Positions 15,146 through 25,495 of a stretch of DNA of 48,658 nt are shown in pieces. Under the pieces are notes generated by a model. The model was not told the origin of the DNA. It did not search any database and saw nothing but the letters and a program-made list of their open reading frames with translations. A program made the position numbers and the translations under genes. Each line of letters begins with the position of its first letter. Position 1 is the stretch's first letter. Source of the DNA: an uncultured Verrucomicrobiales bacterium (GTDB taxonomy: Bacteria; Verrucomicrobiota; Verrucomicrobiia; Verrucomicrobiales; Akkermansiaceae); contig CAJQKQ010000064.1 in NCBI GenBank assembly GCA_905478925.1, positions 1 to 48,658 on the forward strand. Reading direction: 5' to 3'.

Positions 15146-16726
15146 TTATTGTTTTTTCGCCGCTGCTTGGGTTCTCGCGAAAAGCGTATCTCCGGTAGTC
15201 CACTCGACAGCGTTGCTCAGCAGTTTGTTAAACGCATCATTGGAAAAGTCTTCAGGTAGCCCCATCGAGGTGTAAAACACCCGCTGGTCTCCGATCGTCC
15301 GCACCCACGCGAGCGGATGGGTTTCTTTGGGCGACTTGCCCGTAAGCAGCAGCGTCACGCCCTTTCCGAGTTCTTTGTTGAGGTAGAGTTTGCCGCTGCG
15401 GGTCCACTCGTACACGCCGGACAGAACCGGATGCCTGGCGGTGCGATTGTTCACGATCACCTGGATGCCCTTCTCGTCGCCAAGGTGCCCGCTGTAGCTT
15501 CCACCAAGAACCTCGCGATCGAATTCGGGGAAGTTTTGAAAAGCGTGGCTGGCGGTACGGATTCCGATCACCGGGCGGCCTGAAGCGATGTAATCTTTCA
15601 CCATTTTCAGTTGCTCACCGCTGAGCTCGAGCCTGCGAGCGTAGACCACCAAGAGATCGGCGTCTTCGAGTCGATTCAGGTTAGGAAGGCTTTTGGCTTT
15701 GTCCGTGCCGAACGATCGCGTGAAACTTGCGAGGTATTTCTTCTCGATTCGCTGCTGCCATGCGGTCAGTAATTCGGTGGCCTTGTACTCCTTGGCGGCA
15801 GCGATCAGGTGGATTTTGATCGTCTTTTTCTTCCCTGTGTTCTTGGCTTTCTCTGCGGCCTGCCATCGACTGTAGCCTTCGCGGACCCTCTTGGGCCAGA
15901 CGAATTGGGGCGCCTTCGACGGATCGTAACCCTTGAGGTGATCCAGGCCCTCGCCCTTGCGTTCGGTCACCCTCGTATATCGCCAAGGGGGAGTTCCGAG
16001 CACTTCCTCTACGAGCTTCGCCAGCGCGGGATCATACTGTTTGAGTTCCTTCCGCAGATTCACGTGGTTATGCAGGTCGTCGTTCTCACGGTTGGTGTTG
16101 AACCAGGTTTGCACGGCTTCGGCCCAGAGTTCCCCGTGATTGGTGGCCGCATACGTGTCCTTCCACAGACCCTTCTTGGTGCCGACGTCGAAGACATCTC
16201 TCAGTCGCTGATCAAAGGTCTTGTCGACGAGTCTGGCACCATCGTGAATCTTGTGCGCAAATTCATGGACAAAAATACTCTCGGTGAAATACGGATCGCC
16301 TTCGAGGCTCAGGAGGTTCTCCTCGGCGCAACTCACCATATTTCCTCCGCAAATACCGCGAGCCCGCATGTCCCAGTAATCTGGATCCATTTTCCTGGAT
16401 ACGGGAATATCGGTCGTGAACTCGTTGTAAGCCATCACAACGATGCGGGTTCCATCCTTGTTGAGAGCCTTGATCAGGTCGGTCCGCCCACCGATGATCT
16501 TGTCCACCAGGTACGACGCCTCCAGCAGTGCGGCGTCCGAAACATTCTCCGAACCGATCACCGGCAGGCAGGTGTTGACGTATTTCTTGTAGAAATCCTT
16601 ATCGAGATTGAGTCTCTCGATCTCCACTGGCGGCGGCGGGGTTATCTTTGTCGCGCCCCACACCGGCACCGCACATAAGACAACGCAAATTGCAGCCGTC
16701 GCGACGTTATTCAAATATTTAATCAC
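15146..16726 (-). CDS. Secreted HEXXH metalloprotease domain fused to a ThuA-like domain
   Basis: The 526-residue product has a signal peptide (NVATAAICVVLCAVPVWGA). Residues 35-260 form a zinc-peptidase-like domain: FTESIFVHEFAHKIHDGA holds HEXXH at 154-158, and the Glu in NHGELWAEAVQTWF, about 45 residues later, could be the third ligand. Residues 295-520 match ThuA-like (trehalose-utilisation-type, class I glutaminase-like fold) domains: IKIHLIAAAKEYK, DYIASGRPVIGIRTASHAF, then VIVNNRTARHPVLSGV and FYTSMGLPEDFSNDAF. ThuA-like domains are common in verrucomicrobial sugar loci; their enzymatic role is mostly unknown. The gene is 89 bp upstream of the PL6 gene on the same strand, so both may be co-transcribed. 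The combination is unusual, and function is not assigned. Confidence 0.75.
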   Translation of the reverse strand: MIKYLNNVATAAICVVLCAVPVWGATKITPPPPVEIERLNLDKDFYKKYVNTCLPVIGSENVSDAALLEASYLVDKIIGGRTDLIKALNKDGTRIVVMAYNEFTTDIPVSRKMDPDYWDMRARGICGGNMVSCAEENLLSLEGDPYFTESIFVHEFAHKIHDGARLVDKTFDQRLRDVFDVGTKKGLWKDTYAATNHGELWAEAVQTWFNTNRENDDLHNHVNLRKELKQYDPALAKLVEEVLGTPPWRYTRVTERKGEGLDHLKGYDPSKAPQFVWPKRVREGYSRWQAAEKAKNTGKKKTIKIHLIAAAKEYKATELLTAWQQRIEKKYLASFTRSFGTDKAKSLPNLNRLEDADLLVVYARRLELSGEQLKMVKDYIASGRPVIGIRTASHAFQNFPEFDREVLGGSYSGHLGDEKGIQVIVNNRTARHPVLSGVYEWTRSGKLYLNKELGKGVTLLLTGKSPKETHPLAWVRTIGDQRVFYTSMGLPEDFSNDAFNKLLSNAVEWTTGDTLFARTQAAAKKQ

Positions 16727-17040
16727 TCTGGATTCATAGGTTCACTCTCCATTCAAGGCCAATACATTGTGCGAGGAATTTGCATTTTTCGGGGTGTTCC
16801 TGAGGATGATGCTGAGGAAATCGGAGAGGGGGGGGAGGTGACGGGAAGAAAACTCTAAACTTTAATCCGCCGCGGCGGATCAAACCCGAAGGGAGAGTTG
16901 TGCGGCGGACTGGGTGAATGAGGCGGAGGCTTTGGCTGCGATGAAGAGCGGGGAAGGGGAGGCGACTGAAAGTCACCGCTACCTAGCGGAGATTTCGATG
17001 GTGAAGATGCTGCGGCTGGATGAGACGGGATCGTCTCTTT
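16727..17040. other. Intergenic region with palindromes between recG and the fusion gene
   Basis: A perfect 16-bp palindrome ATCCGCCGCGGCGGAT lies at 16865-16880. GGCGACT-GAA-AGTCACC at about 16960-16976 is another hairpin, of a kind often dispersed in such genomes. GAGACG-GGAT-CGTCTC followed by five Ts (17020-17040) has terminator shape for plus-strand transcription and abuts the recG stop. A plus-strand frame crossing this area (ATG 16939 to 17073) reads through the hairpin and is not supported as a gene. Confidence 0.5.
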
Positions 17041-19077
17041 TTAATCGGTATGGTGGGGAGACTTGTTTTCCGTGATCAGAAGACTGAGATCCGAGTGGCT
17101 CCCGGATAGTTCCGGGTCTTCGTCAAATACCCTGTCAGCCAGCGCCCTGGCCTCGCGGATCAGTTCTGTGTCGGTGATGAAATCAGCGAAGCGAAGATCG
17201 GAGAGGCCGGATTGGGCGGTGCCGAGGATGTCCCCGGGGCCGCGAAGGGCGAGGTCGGCCTCGGCGATCTCGAAGCCATCGGAGGTTTTCTCAAGGACGG
17301 AGAGTTTTTCGATGGCTTCGGGCAGTTTCGAATCGGTGAGCAAGATACAGTAAGACTTGTGCTCGCCGCGCCCGATGCGTCCGCGGAGTTGGTGGGTCTG
17401 GGCGAGGCCGAAACGCTCGGCGTTGTGGAGAATGAGGATGTTCGCGTTTGGGACATCGACGCCGACTTCGATGACCGTGGTGGCGACAAGCGCTTTGAGT
17501 TTTCCAGTCCGGAAATCCTCCATGACATTTTCCTTTTCTTCCGGGCGCAGTTTTCCGTGGATGAGGCCGACGTGATTGGCGCCGAGCCGCTTCTGCCATT
17601 TCGGAAAAGCCTCGGTGGCGGAATCGGCTTTCACGGATCCGCTTTCCTCGACAAGCGGATAGACGAGATATGCCTGCCTGCCTTCGGCGAGCTGCGCCTT
17701 TACGAAATCCGTGATGTCTCTTTGTTTGGGCTTTTTGCGGACGGCGGTGACGATCTTTCCGCGGCCTGCGGGTTTTTCATCGAGCAGGGAGACATCGAGG
17801 TCGCCGTAGATCGTCATCGTCAGGGTGCGGGGGATGGGGGTCGCGGTCATGACCAGGACGTCCGGGAGGGAGCCTTGGCGAATGAGTGTCGCTCGCTGGA
17901 CGACACCGAACTTGTGTTGTTCGTCGATGACGACCATGCCGAGATCGGTGAAGAGATCGGGATCGTAGAGCAGGGCGTGGGTGCCGATGAAAATGGTTGG
18001 GCCGTGCTCGGCGATCGATTCCTCACGTTTGCTTGCGGTGCGGAGCACGAGGTTGACGCCGAGCGGGGCGAGCCATTTTCGGAAGGTGAGGAAATGTTGT
18101 TCGGCGAGGATCTGGGTGGGTGCCATGAGGGCGGCGTCCGTCCCGGAATCGATGGCGAGGAGCATGGCGGCCATGGCGACGAAGGTTTTTCCTGAGCCGA
18201 CATCGCCCTGGAGCAGGCGGTTCATGGGGCGGGGTTCGCGCATGTCGGCGATGATTTCCCTGATGGATCGTTTCTGCGCGCCGGTGAGATCGAAGGGAAG
18301 GGAGTGGTAGAAGGCTTTGAGGAGGGTTGTCTTTTTTCCCAGAACACGGCCGTCGTGGGCACGCTGGCGGTTGCGTTGCCAGACGACGTTGAGTTGGAGT
18401 GTGAAGAAGGCCTCTAGCGCGAAGCGGCGACGCGCGGTTTTTCCCGAATCGGCATCTGTGGGGAAATGGGTTTCGAGTAGATCAGCGGCTCGCGGTCTAT
18501 CGGAAACAGGGTAGGGGAATGTGAGGCTGGTGGGATCGGTGGCATTGAGCAGGCCGTGGATGGTTTCGCGGAGGCGGCGCTGGTTGATTCCGGAAATGTT
18601 GCGGTAGACCGGCACGATGCGGTTTAGGTGTATCGTTTCGGTATCGTCGTCATCCTCGCGTATTACTTCGATCTCCGGGTGGTCGATGATGAGGCGGCCG
18701 GCGCTTTCCTTCACCTTGCCGTAGGCGATGACCTGTTGGCCGGTTGCGATGACCTTGGACATGAAAGGCATGTTGAACCAACGGCAGGTGATTTTTCCCG
18801 ATCCGAAGACCCCGCCATCCCCGTCCATGACGACGGCTTCGTAGAAACGGGTTTTGCCGAAGCCTTTTGTGCCGGAGTCGATCACGCCACCGGTGAGGCA
18901 AACTGGTTTCGCGGTTGGCTGGCTGGGGAAGCGGTCGAATTGCCGCCGGTCTTCGTAGCGTTTCGGGAAATGATCGAGCAGATCCGCAACGGTGGTGATG
19001 CCGGCGGCCTCAAGTGCCTGGATCTCCTTGTTCGCCAGGGAGGGCAGGGAGGAGATGTCGTCTTGGCCTGAAATCAC
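17041..19077 (-). CDS. recG: ATP-dependent DNA helicase RecG
   Basis: The 678-residue product is a full-length RecG, the branch-migration helicase that remodels stalled forks and R-loops. The N-terminal wedge/OB domain covers about 1-200 (ADLLDHFPKRYEDRR, then VPVYRNISGINQRRLRETI). Motif I is GDVGSGKT (291-298), motif Ia MAPTQILAEQH, motif II DEQH (385-388) with KFG, motif III MTATPIPRTL, then TTVIEVGVDVPNA, QLRGRIGRG and the TRG-like end GPGDILGTAQSGL. The start MISGQDDISSLPSL agrees with the usual N-terminus. It is divergent from rseP; the 273-bp gap (19078-19350) carries imperfect inverted TTGAAATTTGA-type repeats and a CGCAAAGTCGGCAAGGCGCA run but no other gene. Confidence 0.97.
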   Translation of the reverse strand: MISGQDDISSLPSLANKEIQALEAAGITTVADLLDHFPKRYEDRRQFDRFPSQPTAKPVCLTGGVIDSGTKGFGKTRFYEAVVMDGDGGVFGSGKITCRWFNMPFMSKVIATGQQVIAYGKVKESAGRLIIDHPEIEVIREDDDDTETIHLNRIVPVYRNISGINQRRLRETIHGLLNATDPTSLTFPYPVSDRPRAADLLETHFPTDADSGKTARRRFALEAFFTLQLNVVWQRNRQRAHDGRVLGKKTTLLKAFYHSLPFDLTGAQKRSIREIIADMREPRPMNRLLQGDVGSGKTFVAMAAMLLAIDSGTDAALMAPTQILAEQHFLTFRKWLAPLGVNLVLRTASKREESIAEHGPTIFIGTHALLYDPDLFTDLGMVVIDEQHKFGVVQRATLIRQGSLPDVLVMTATPIPRTLTMTIYGDLDVSLLDEKPAGRGKIVTAVRKKPKQRDITDFVKAQLAEGRQAYLVYPLVEESGSVKADSATEAFPKWQKRLGANHVGLIHGKLRPEEKENVMEDFRTGKLKALVATTVIEVGVDVPNANILILHNAERFGLAQTHQLRGRIGRGEHKSYCILLTDSKLPEAIEKLSVLEKTSDGFEIAEADLALRGPGDILGTAQSGLSDLRFADFITDTELIREARALADRVFDEDPELSGSHSDLSLLITENKSPHHTD

Positions 19078-19350
19078 GCTGAAAGTTCAAATTTCAAAAC
19101 CCAAACTTCAAGGAAGAGTTTTGGGAAGCTAGTTGAAAGGGCCGCAAATCCAGGGTTGGTCGCTTCCAAAATTAAGATTTTTTCTATACAGGGGAGGGGT
19201 GAGGAAGAGATTCTCGCGCAAAGTCGGCAAGGCGCAAAGCTTGGATTCTGGCTTGAAATTTGAGCTTTGAAAGTTGGACTTTCAGGGAAATGGAAAGACT
19301 TGCGGGTTTCCCGCGGTTGGGTAGCCTTCCCGCAGTTCACCGAAACACCC

Positions 19351-20769
19351 ATGACCGTTATCCAAACTACCCTACAGATCATCCTGTTGATCGTCGTCGT
19401 CGTGATGCTTTTCAACATCATCATCTTCGTCCACGAACTCGGCCACTTCCTCGCCGGAAAATGGCGAGGCCTGCAGGTCGACCGCTTCCAGATCTGGTTC
19501 GGCAAGCCGATTTGGAAGAAGGAGATCAAGGGCGTGCAATACGGGCTTGGCTGGATTCCAGCAGGTGGTTTTGTGGCTCTTCCACAGATGGCACCGATGG
19601 AGTCCATCGAGGGCGGGGATAAGGATCGCAAACCGCTACCGAAGATCACTCCGATGGACAAGATCATCGTCGCCTTCGCGGGGCCATTGTTTTCCATCCT
19701 GCTGGCACTTGCCGCGGCAGTGGTGGTCTGGGGTGTTGGCAAGCCGAAGGATTTCGTGCCGAGCACGACGATCGGCTATGTGCTTGCGGATAGTCCCGGG
19801 GAAAGGGCGGGAATCCAGCCCGGTGATGAGATTATTGCGATCAATGGCGAGAAAGTGAACGGCTTCGCCGGTTCGCTGGAAAGCATCACCGAGCGCATCG
19901 TGCTGAGCAGCGGGGACAAGATCGAGTTCACGGTCAAACGCCCGGGTGTTGCCGAGCCGCTCGTCCTCACCAGCGGGTTTGATAGGCCAGAGAGCAAGTG
20001 GTTCCAGCGCAGCGGATTGCGGCAGGTGGGACTCGCCCCGGCGGGGCCTGCGACCATCGGAGATGTTGTTAAGGGCAGTCCGGCGGACAAGGCCGGGCTT
20101 AAAGGAGGTGATGTGATCGTATCGGTGGACGGAAAGCCACTTTTCAGCGATATCCAACTGGCTCAATATCTCAAGGCCAGCGGCAACAAGACGGTGACCC
20201 TCGAGGTGGAGAGAGAGCTTGGTTTGGTTGTTTCTGTGGAGATTACCCCCGAGGTCCCCGTCAAACCGGAAGGGCGCGATCCGATGATCGGCGTGATCTG
20301 GAACCAGACGGGAGATGTGGATGTCCGCATCGTCCACCCCAACCCTTTCGTGCAGGTGGCTGATAGTCTCAAAATGATGTGGGTGACGATCATCAGCGTT
20401 GCGGATCCTGGATCGAGTATCGGGGTCGATCACCTGAGCGGTCCCGTGGGTATCGGGCAGATGCTCTATTCGCTGCTGCAGACGGATGACGGCTGGAGGC
20501 GTATCATCGGATTCATGGTGCTTTTCAATGTGAATCTCGCGGTGCTGAACATGCTTCCTTTCCCAGTGCTTGACGGCGGCCACATCACCCTCGCCCTAAT
20601 GGAAAAGATTTTTGGCAAGCCTGTGCAGATGAAAACCCTGGAAATCATCCAGACGGTATGTGCGCTCGGCCTGATTTCTTTGATGCTCTACGTCACCAGC
20701 AAGGACATTGGAGATAAGTTTGGAAGGGGTGGAGGAAAAGCCAGCGAAGAGATCCAGTTCGCGAAATGA
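19351..20769 (+). CDS. rseP: RseP-type site-2 membrane metalloprotease
   Basis: ATG 19351 gives 472 residues; an upstream frame extension lacks sense. TM1 (IILLIVVVVMLFNIIIFVHELGHF) carries the zinc motif HELGH at 28-32. A second membrane segment follows KIIVAFAGPLFSILLAL. Two PDZ domains lie near 130-215 (VLADSPGERAGIQPGDEIIA) and 220-300 (KGSPADKAGLKGGDVIVSVD). C-terminal segments carry NMLPFPVLDGGHI, the LDG motif with the third zinc ligand, and a last TM. Such proteases cut anti-sigma factors or signal peptides within the membrane. The gene is longer than E. coli RseP by about 20 residues. Its stop overlaps the start of a small zinc-ribbon gene. Confidence 0.95.
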   Translation: MTVIQTTLQIILLIVVVVMLFNIIIFVHELGHFLAGKWRGLQVDRFQIWFGKPIWKKEIKGVQYGLGWIPAGGFVALPQMAPMESIEGGDKDRKPLPKITPMDKIIVAFAGPLFSILLALAAAVVVWGVGKPKDFVPSTTIGYVLADSPGERAGIQPGDEIIAINGEKVNGFAGSLESITERIVLSSGDKIEFTVKRPGVAEPLVLTSGFDRPESKWFQRSGLRQVGLAPAGPATIGDVVKGSPADKAGLKGGDVIVSVDGKPLFSDIQLAQYLKASGNKTVTLEVERELGLVVSVEITPEVPVKPEGRDPMIGVIWNQTGDVDVRIVHPNPFVQVADSLKMMWVTIISVADPGSSIGVDHLSGPVGIGQMLYSLLQTDDGWRRIIGFMVLFNVNLAVLNMLPFPVLDGGHITLALMEKIFGKPVQMKTLEIIQTVCALGLISLMLYVTSKDIGDKFGRGGGKASEEIQFAK

Positions 20770-20924
20770 GCGGATCCGCGCAGGCTGCCGAGGAGCCTCC
20801 GCGCGAGACCTGCGATCGCTGCGGAAAAGAGGCTGCGGGGGCGCTTGGTGAGGAGATGCTTTGCGAGACGTGCTACCACGGAGAAAGCTCCTGTTGTGGC
20901 CGTTTTTGCGCCGATGAGGCATGA
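20766..20924 (+). CDS. Small Cys-rich zinc-ribbon protein coupled to rseP
   Basis: This 52-residue frame starts at the ATG that overlaps the rseP stop (ATGA) and ends in TGA 20922-20924. It contains two knuckles, C16-x2-C19 (TCDRCGKEA) and C33-x2-C36 (LCETCYHGE), then CC at 43-44 and a last Cys48 in GRFCADEA. The spacing is that of a treble-clef or zinc-ribbon, and the acidic start looks like a flexible tail. Translational coupling argues for a real gene that is made with the protease. I do not know a function for it; a metal-binding regulator or adaptor is possible. Confidence 0.7.
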   Translation: MSGSAQAAEEPPRETCDRCGKEAAGALGEEMLCETCYHGESSCCGRFCADEA

Positions 20925-21075
20925 TTTGCCCCAATAAACCGCGAAACCTACGTGATTGCGGTATGTTATCATGGCCGTTTTTGGCTAATCTGTAGGAGTC
21001 GGCGCGAGCGAAGCCTCCCCCCACTTCGCCCGCACCGGTCCCCCCCAAATTGATATCAGCCCCCCAAAAAAGAAG

Positions 21076-21109
21076 ATCGGCAGGCACCTCCCCCCGGATG
21101 TCTGCCGAT
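21076..21109. terminator. Possible terminator downstream of the rseP operon
   Basis: ATCGGCAG and CTGCCGAT pair perfectly around an 18-nt C-rich loop, followed by TCGCTTTT. The loop is long and the T run is weak, so this may be a generic palindromic repeat. No gene is seen between 20925 and 21175. Confidence 0.35.
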
Positions 21110-21177
21110 TCGCTTTTCGGGAAGCTCATGACGGGCATATGTAGGAGCAGGAGAAGATGCTGGCAATGCGCCGGATT

Positions 21178-22272
21178 CTGCAGGGCGCCTAGATCCCGGC
21201 AAGGAAAGCAGAACCGGATATGGGATTTGAACCGCCAAGTAAGAAAAGTTCGCCAAGTTTTTCAAAGCCAAATGCTTTCTGAACAGAAATCTTCAGCCAA
21301 AAAGACTCTTTGGAGACCTTTGTTCTCTTGGACTTGGTGAGGGCGATCAAGCTAGGGAACAGGAAAGATTGGATTTGCCACAAAAAGCACAAAAGGCACA
21401 GAAACTTGGGAAGTGTGCCTGCTTGAATCGGGTCTCATGCCTTCCTGATGTCCTGTTTTTTGATCAATGATCCGAAAAATCCTCCTTTTGTGCCTTCTGT
21501 GCCTTTTGTGGCGAAAATTCTCCCTAACTTGATCGCCCTGTGGACTTGGTGAGCTTCTTCACGATTTGCTGATCCGCTTCGCTTAGTCCATGGGGACTTT
21601 GCGTCCTTAGCGATCTTCTGTAAAAATCCATCTCGGTTCTCAGTATCGGGAGAGGGGAGATTTGGAACAGAAGGAATCAAAGGAAGCAAAGGGGACAGGA
21701 AAGATTGGATTTGCCACAAAAAGCACAAAAGGCACAGAAACTTGGAAAGTGTGCCTGCTTGAATCGGGTCTCATGCCTTCCTGATGTCCTGTTTTTTGAT
21801 CAATGATCCGAAAAATCCTCCTTTTGTGCCTTCTGTGCCTTTTGTTGCGAAAATTCTCCCTAACTTGATCGCCCTGTGGACTTGGTGAGCTTCTTCACGA
21901 TTTGCTGATCCGCTTCGCTTAGTCCATGGGGACTTTGCGTCCTTAGCGATCTTCTGTAAAAATCCATCTCGGTTCTCAGTATCGGGAGAGGGGAGATTTG
22001 GAACAGAAGGAATCAAAGGAAGCAAAGGGGACAGGAAAGATTGGATTTGCCACAAAAAGCACAAAAGGCACAGAAACTTGGAAAGTGTGCCTGCTTGAAT
22101 CGGGTCTCATGCCTTCCTGATGTCCTGTTTTTTGATCAATGATCCGAAAAATCCTCCTGCTGTGCCTTCTGTGCCTTTTGTGGCGAAAATTCTCCCTAAC
22201 TTGATCGCCCTGTGGACTTGGTGAGCTTTTCTTACTTGGCGGTTCAATCTCTTGGAAAATCCCTAACGTGGT
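21178..22272. mobile_element. Inverted-repeat element enlarged by tandem repeats (solo copy at 27893-28107)
   Basis: The left end GAACCGCCAAGTAAGAAAAG starts at 21228 and its near-perfect inverted partner ends at about 22246. Flanking bases on both sides (GCAGGGCGCCTA, GGAAAGCAGAACCGGATATG, and downstream AATCTCTTG, CCCTAACGT) match those of the short element at 27893-28107. Here, after GGACTTGGTGA, an extra segment is inserted that begins GGGCGATCAAGCTAGGG and ends with the inverted CCCTAACTTGATCGCCC. The extra segment contains 336-bp tandem repeats. No transposase is encoded, so it would be non-autonomous. Confidence 0.65.
21361..22228. repeat. 336-bp tandem repeat, about 2.6 copies, almost identical
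   Basis: AGGAAAGATTGGATTTGCCA recurs at 21361, 21697 and 22033, spacing exactly 336 bp. Copies differ at only a few bases (for example GTGGCGAAAA versus GTTGCGAAAA). Each unit contains inverted parts, GGCACAGAA and TTCTGTGCC, so it can fold. Identical 97-codon frames inside the repeats on the minus strand are a by-product of the repetition, not genes. Near-identity indicates recent duplication. Confidence 0.9.
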
Positions 22273-22344
22273 CGTCCTGCCTGATTCCGGGATGGTTTTT
22301 GGTTGCTTGCCAAAACGGGGAGCATGCTGCGAATTCGTTGCGAT

Positions 22345-22410
22345 ATGAAGCGCTTGCTCATCACGATGTTAGGATTGTCGGCCTGCGGGCAAGTCACTCT
22401 ACGGCGATGA
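22345..22410 (+). other. Tiny lipoprotein-like ORF, doubtful
   Basis: The 21-codon frame MKRLLITMLGLSACGQVTLR looks like a lipoprotein signal with lipobox LSAC, as in entericidin-like peptides. It overlaps the 3' end of the convergent lipoprotein gene by 17 bp and no clear ribosome-binding site is seen. It may be a chance frame or the start of a decayed gene. Confidence 0.2.
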
Positions 22411-23074
22411 GTTTGCGCCGTACCTTGGCGAAGATTTCCTTGTTCGAGGCTTCCATGAGCTGCCGTGCCCAGATCGAGCATATTTCCTCGTTGTAGGTGA
22501 TGTGACTGTTCTCACCGCTGAGGTGGAAGTCCGGGCCGCGGCGATCCGAAACCGTGGACACGAGCTTGCCGGTTCTTGCGTCAAGGACGCGCGCTTCGAA
22601 TCCGCAGACGGGGATCTTGGTAAGAGGTGATGCTGCAGTATCGGGGAAGTGAGCATCGGTGAGTGCGACCTCAAGGATGAGTGTCTCCGGCTTCGAGGTG
22701 CTGGTGGTTTTGTAGAAGATGCAGATCGGATCCGTGAAGGCGATGTTGAGTTGCTTCGTGAAATGCCGGGCAAGGGTCGCTGCGCGTTTTTCGAACGCTT
22801 TCTGGTCGGGGATGTCAGCGGATTTACTGCGCTCCCACTCATCCGCATGGAGGTATTTCACCGTCACCGGGCGGACTACGATATTCTTGTAGTCCGTGAT
22901 ATTGATGTCGGGATCGCGCCATGAATGCTCGAAGGGCAAACGGGAGATGCGGGCCGAGGTATCCGTTCCGGTCGAGGTGAGGAATGCGGTGGGTTTCGCG
23001 GGTGCCACGGCATGGTGGATGCCGCACGACGCGAGAGCTAGGCATGCGATAGCTGCGATGAGGTGCGGTTTCAT
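22394..23074 (-). CDS. DUF3313-type lipoprotein
   Basis: The 226-residue product has a lipoprotein signal with the lipobox LASC at Cys17. It resembles DUF3313 proteins: a strand pair near DYKNIVVRPVTVKYL, a basic helix FEKRAATLARHFTKQLNIAF, then KPETLILEVALTDAHFP and FEARVLDARTGKLVSTVSDR. Such proteins are predicted outer-membrane or periplasmic lipoproteins of unknown role, with a fold similar to the LpoB/lipid-binding type. It follows the icd gene on the same strand by 20 bp, so read-through is possible. I cannot link it to a pathway. Confidence 0.65.
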   Translation of the reverse strand: MKPHLIAAIACLALASCGIHHAVAPAKPTAFLTSTGTDTSARISRLPFEHSWRDPDINITDYKNIVVRPVTVKYLHADEWERSKSADIPDQKAFEKRAATLARHFTKQLNIAFTDPICIFYKTTSTSKPETLILEVALTDAHFPDTAASPLTKIPVCGFEARVLDARTGKLVSTVSDRRGPDFHLSGENSHITYNEEICSIWARQLMEASNKEIFAKVRRKLIAVE

Positions 23075-23094
23075 ATTGATGCGGCGGATGGGTG

Positions 23095-25326
<2,232 letters not shown>

Positions 25327-25495
25327 TTATGGAGCTTATGTAATGGAACGCGGGATTCCGGTCAAGCGGGGGCTGCTCTGTTGCCAGGTCATCCCTCAAT
25401 AGCCCATCTATCGAGCGTGTGGCTTGTTGTCACGAAAATGCAGTGCAGGAGGTCTCGGGCTGGTTGTATTTGGCGATTGCGGAGAGGGTGTTCAG

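Noticed and set aside
16939..17073. 45-codon plus-strand frame between the fusion gene and recG
   Set aside because: It runs through a dispersed hairpin and a terminator-like hairpin and overlaps the recG end; no conserved features.
21215..21240. GGATTTGAACC near repeat ends, resembling the reverse of a tRNA T arm
   Set aside because: The neighbouring bases do not pair as a T stem and no cloverleaf can be drawn on either strand; the same wording is part of the repeat at 27941.
21435..22064. Two identical 97-codon minus-strand frames in the tandem repeats
   Set aside because: They are the same frame read in two 336-bp repeat copies, with no family resemblance and no ribosome-binding site; the repeat explains them.
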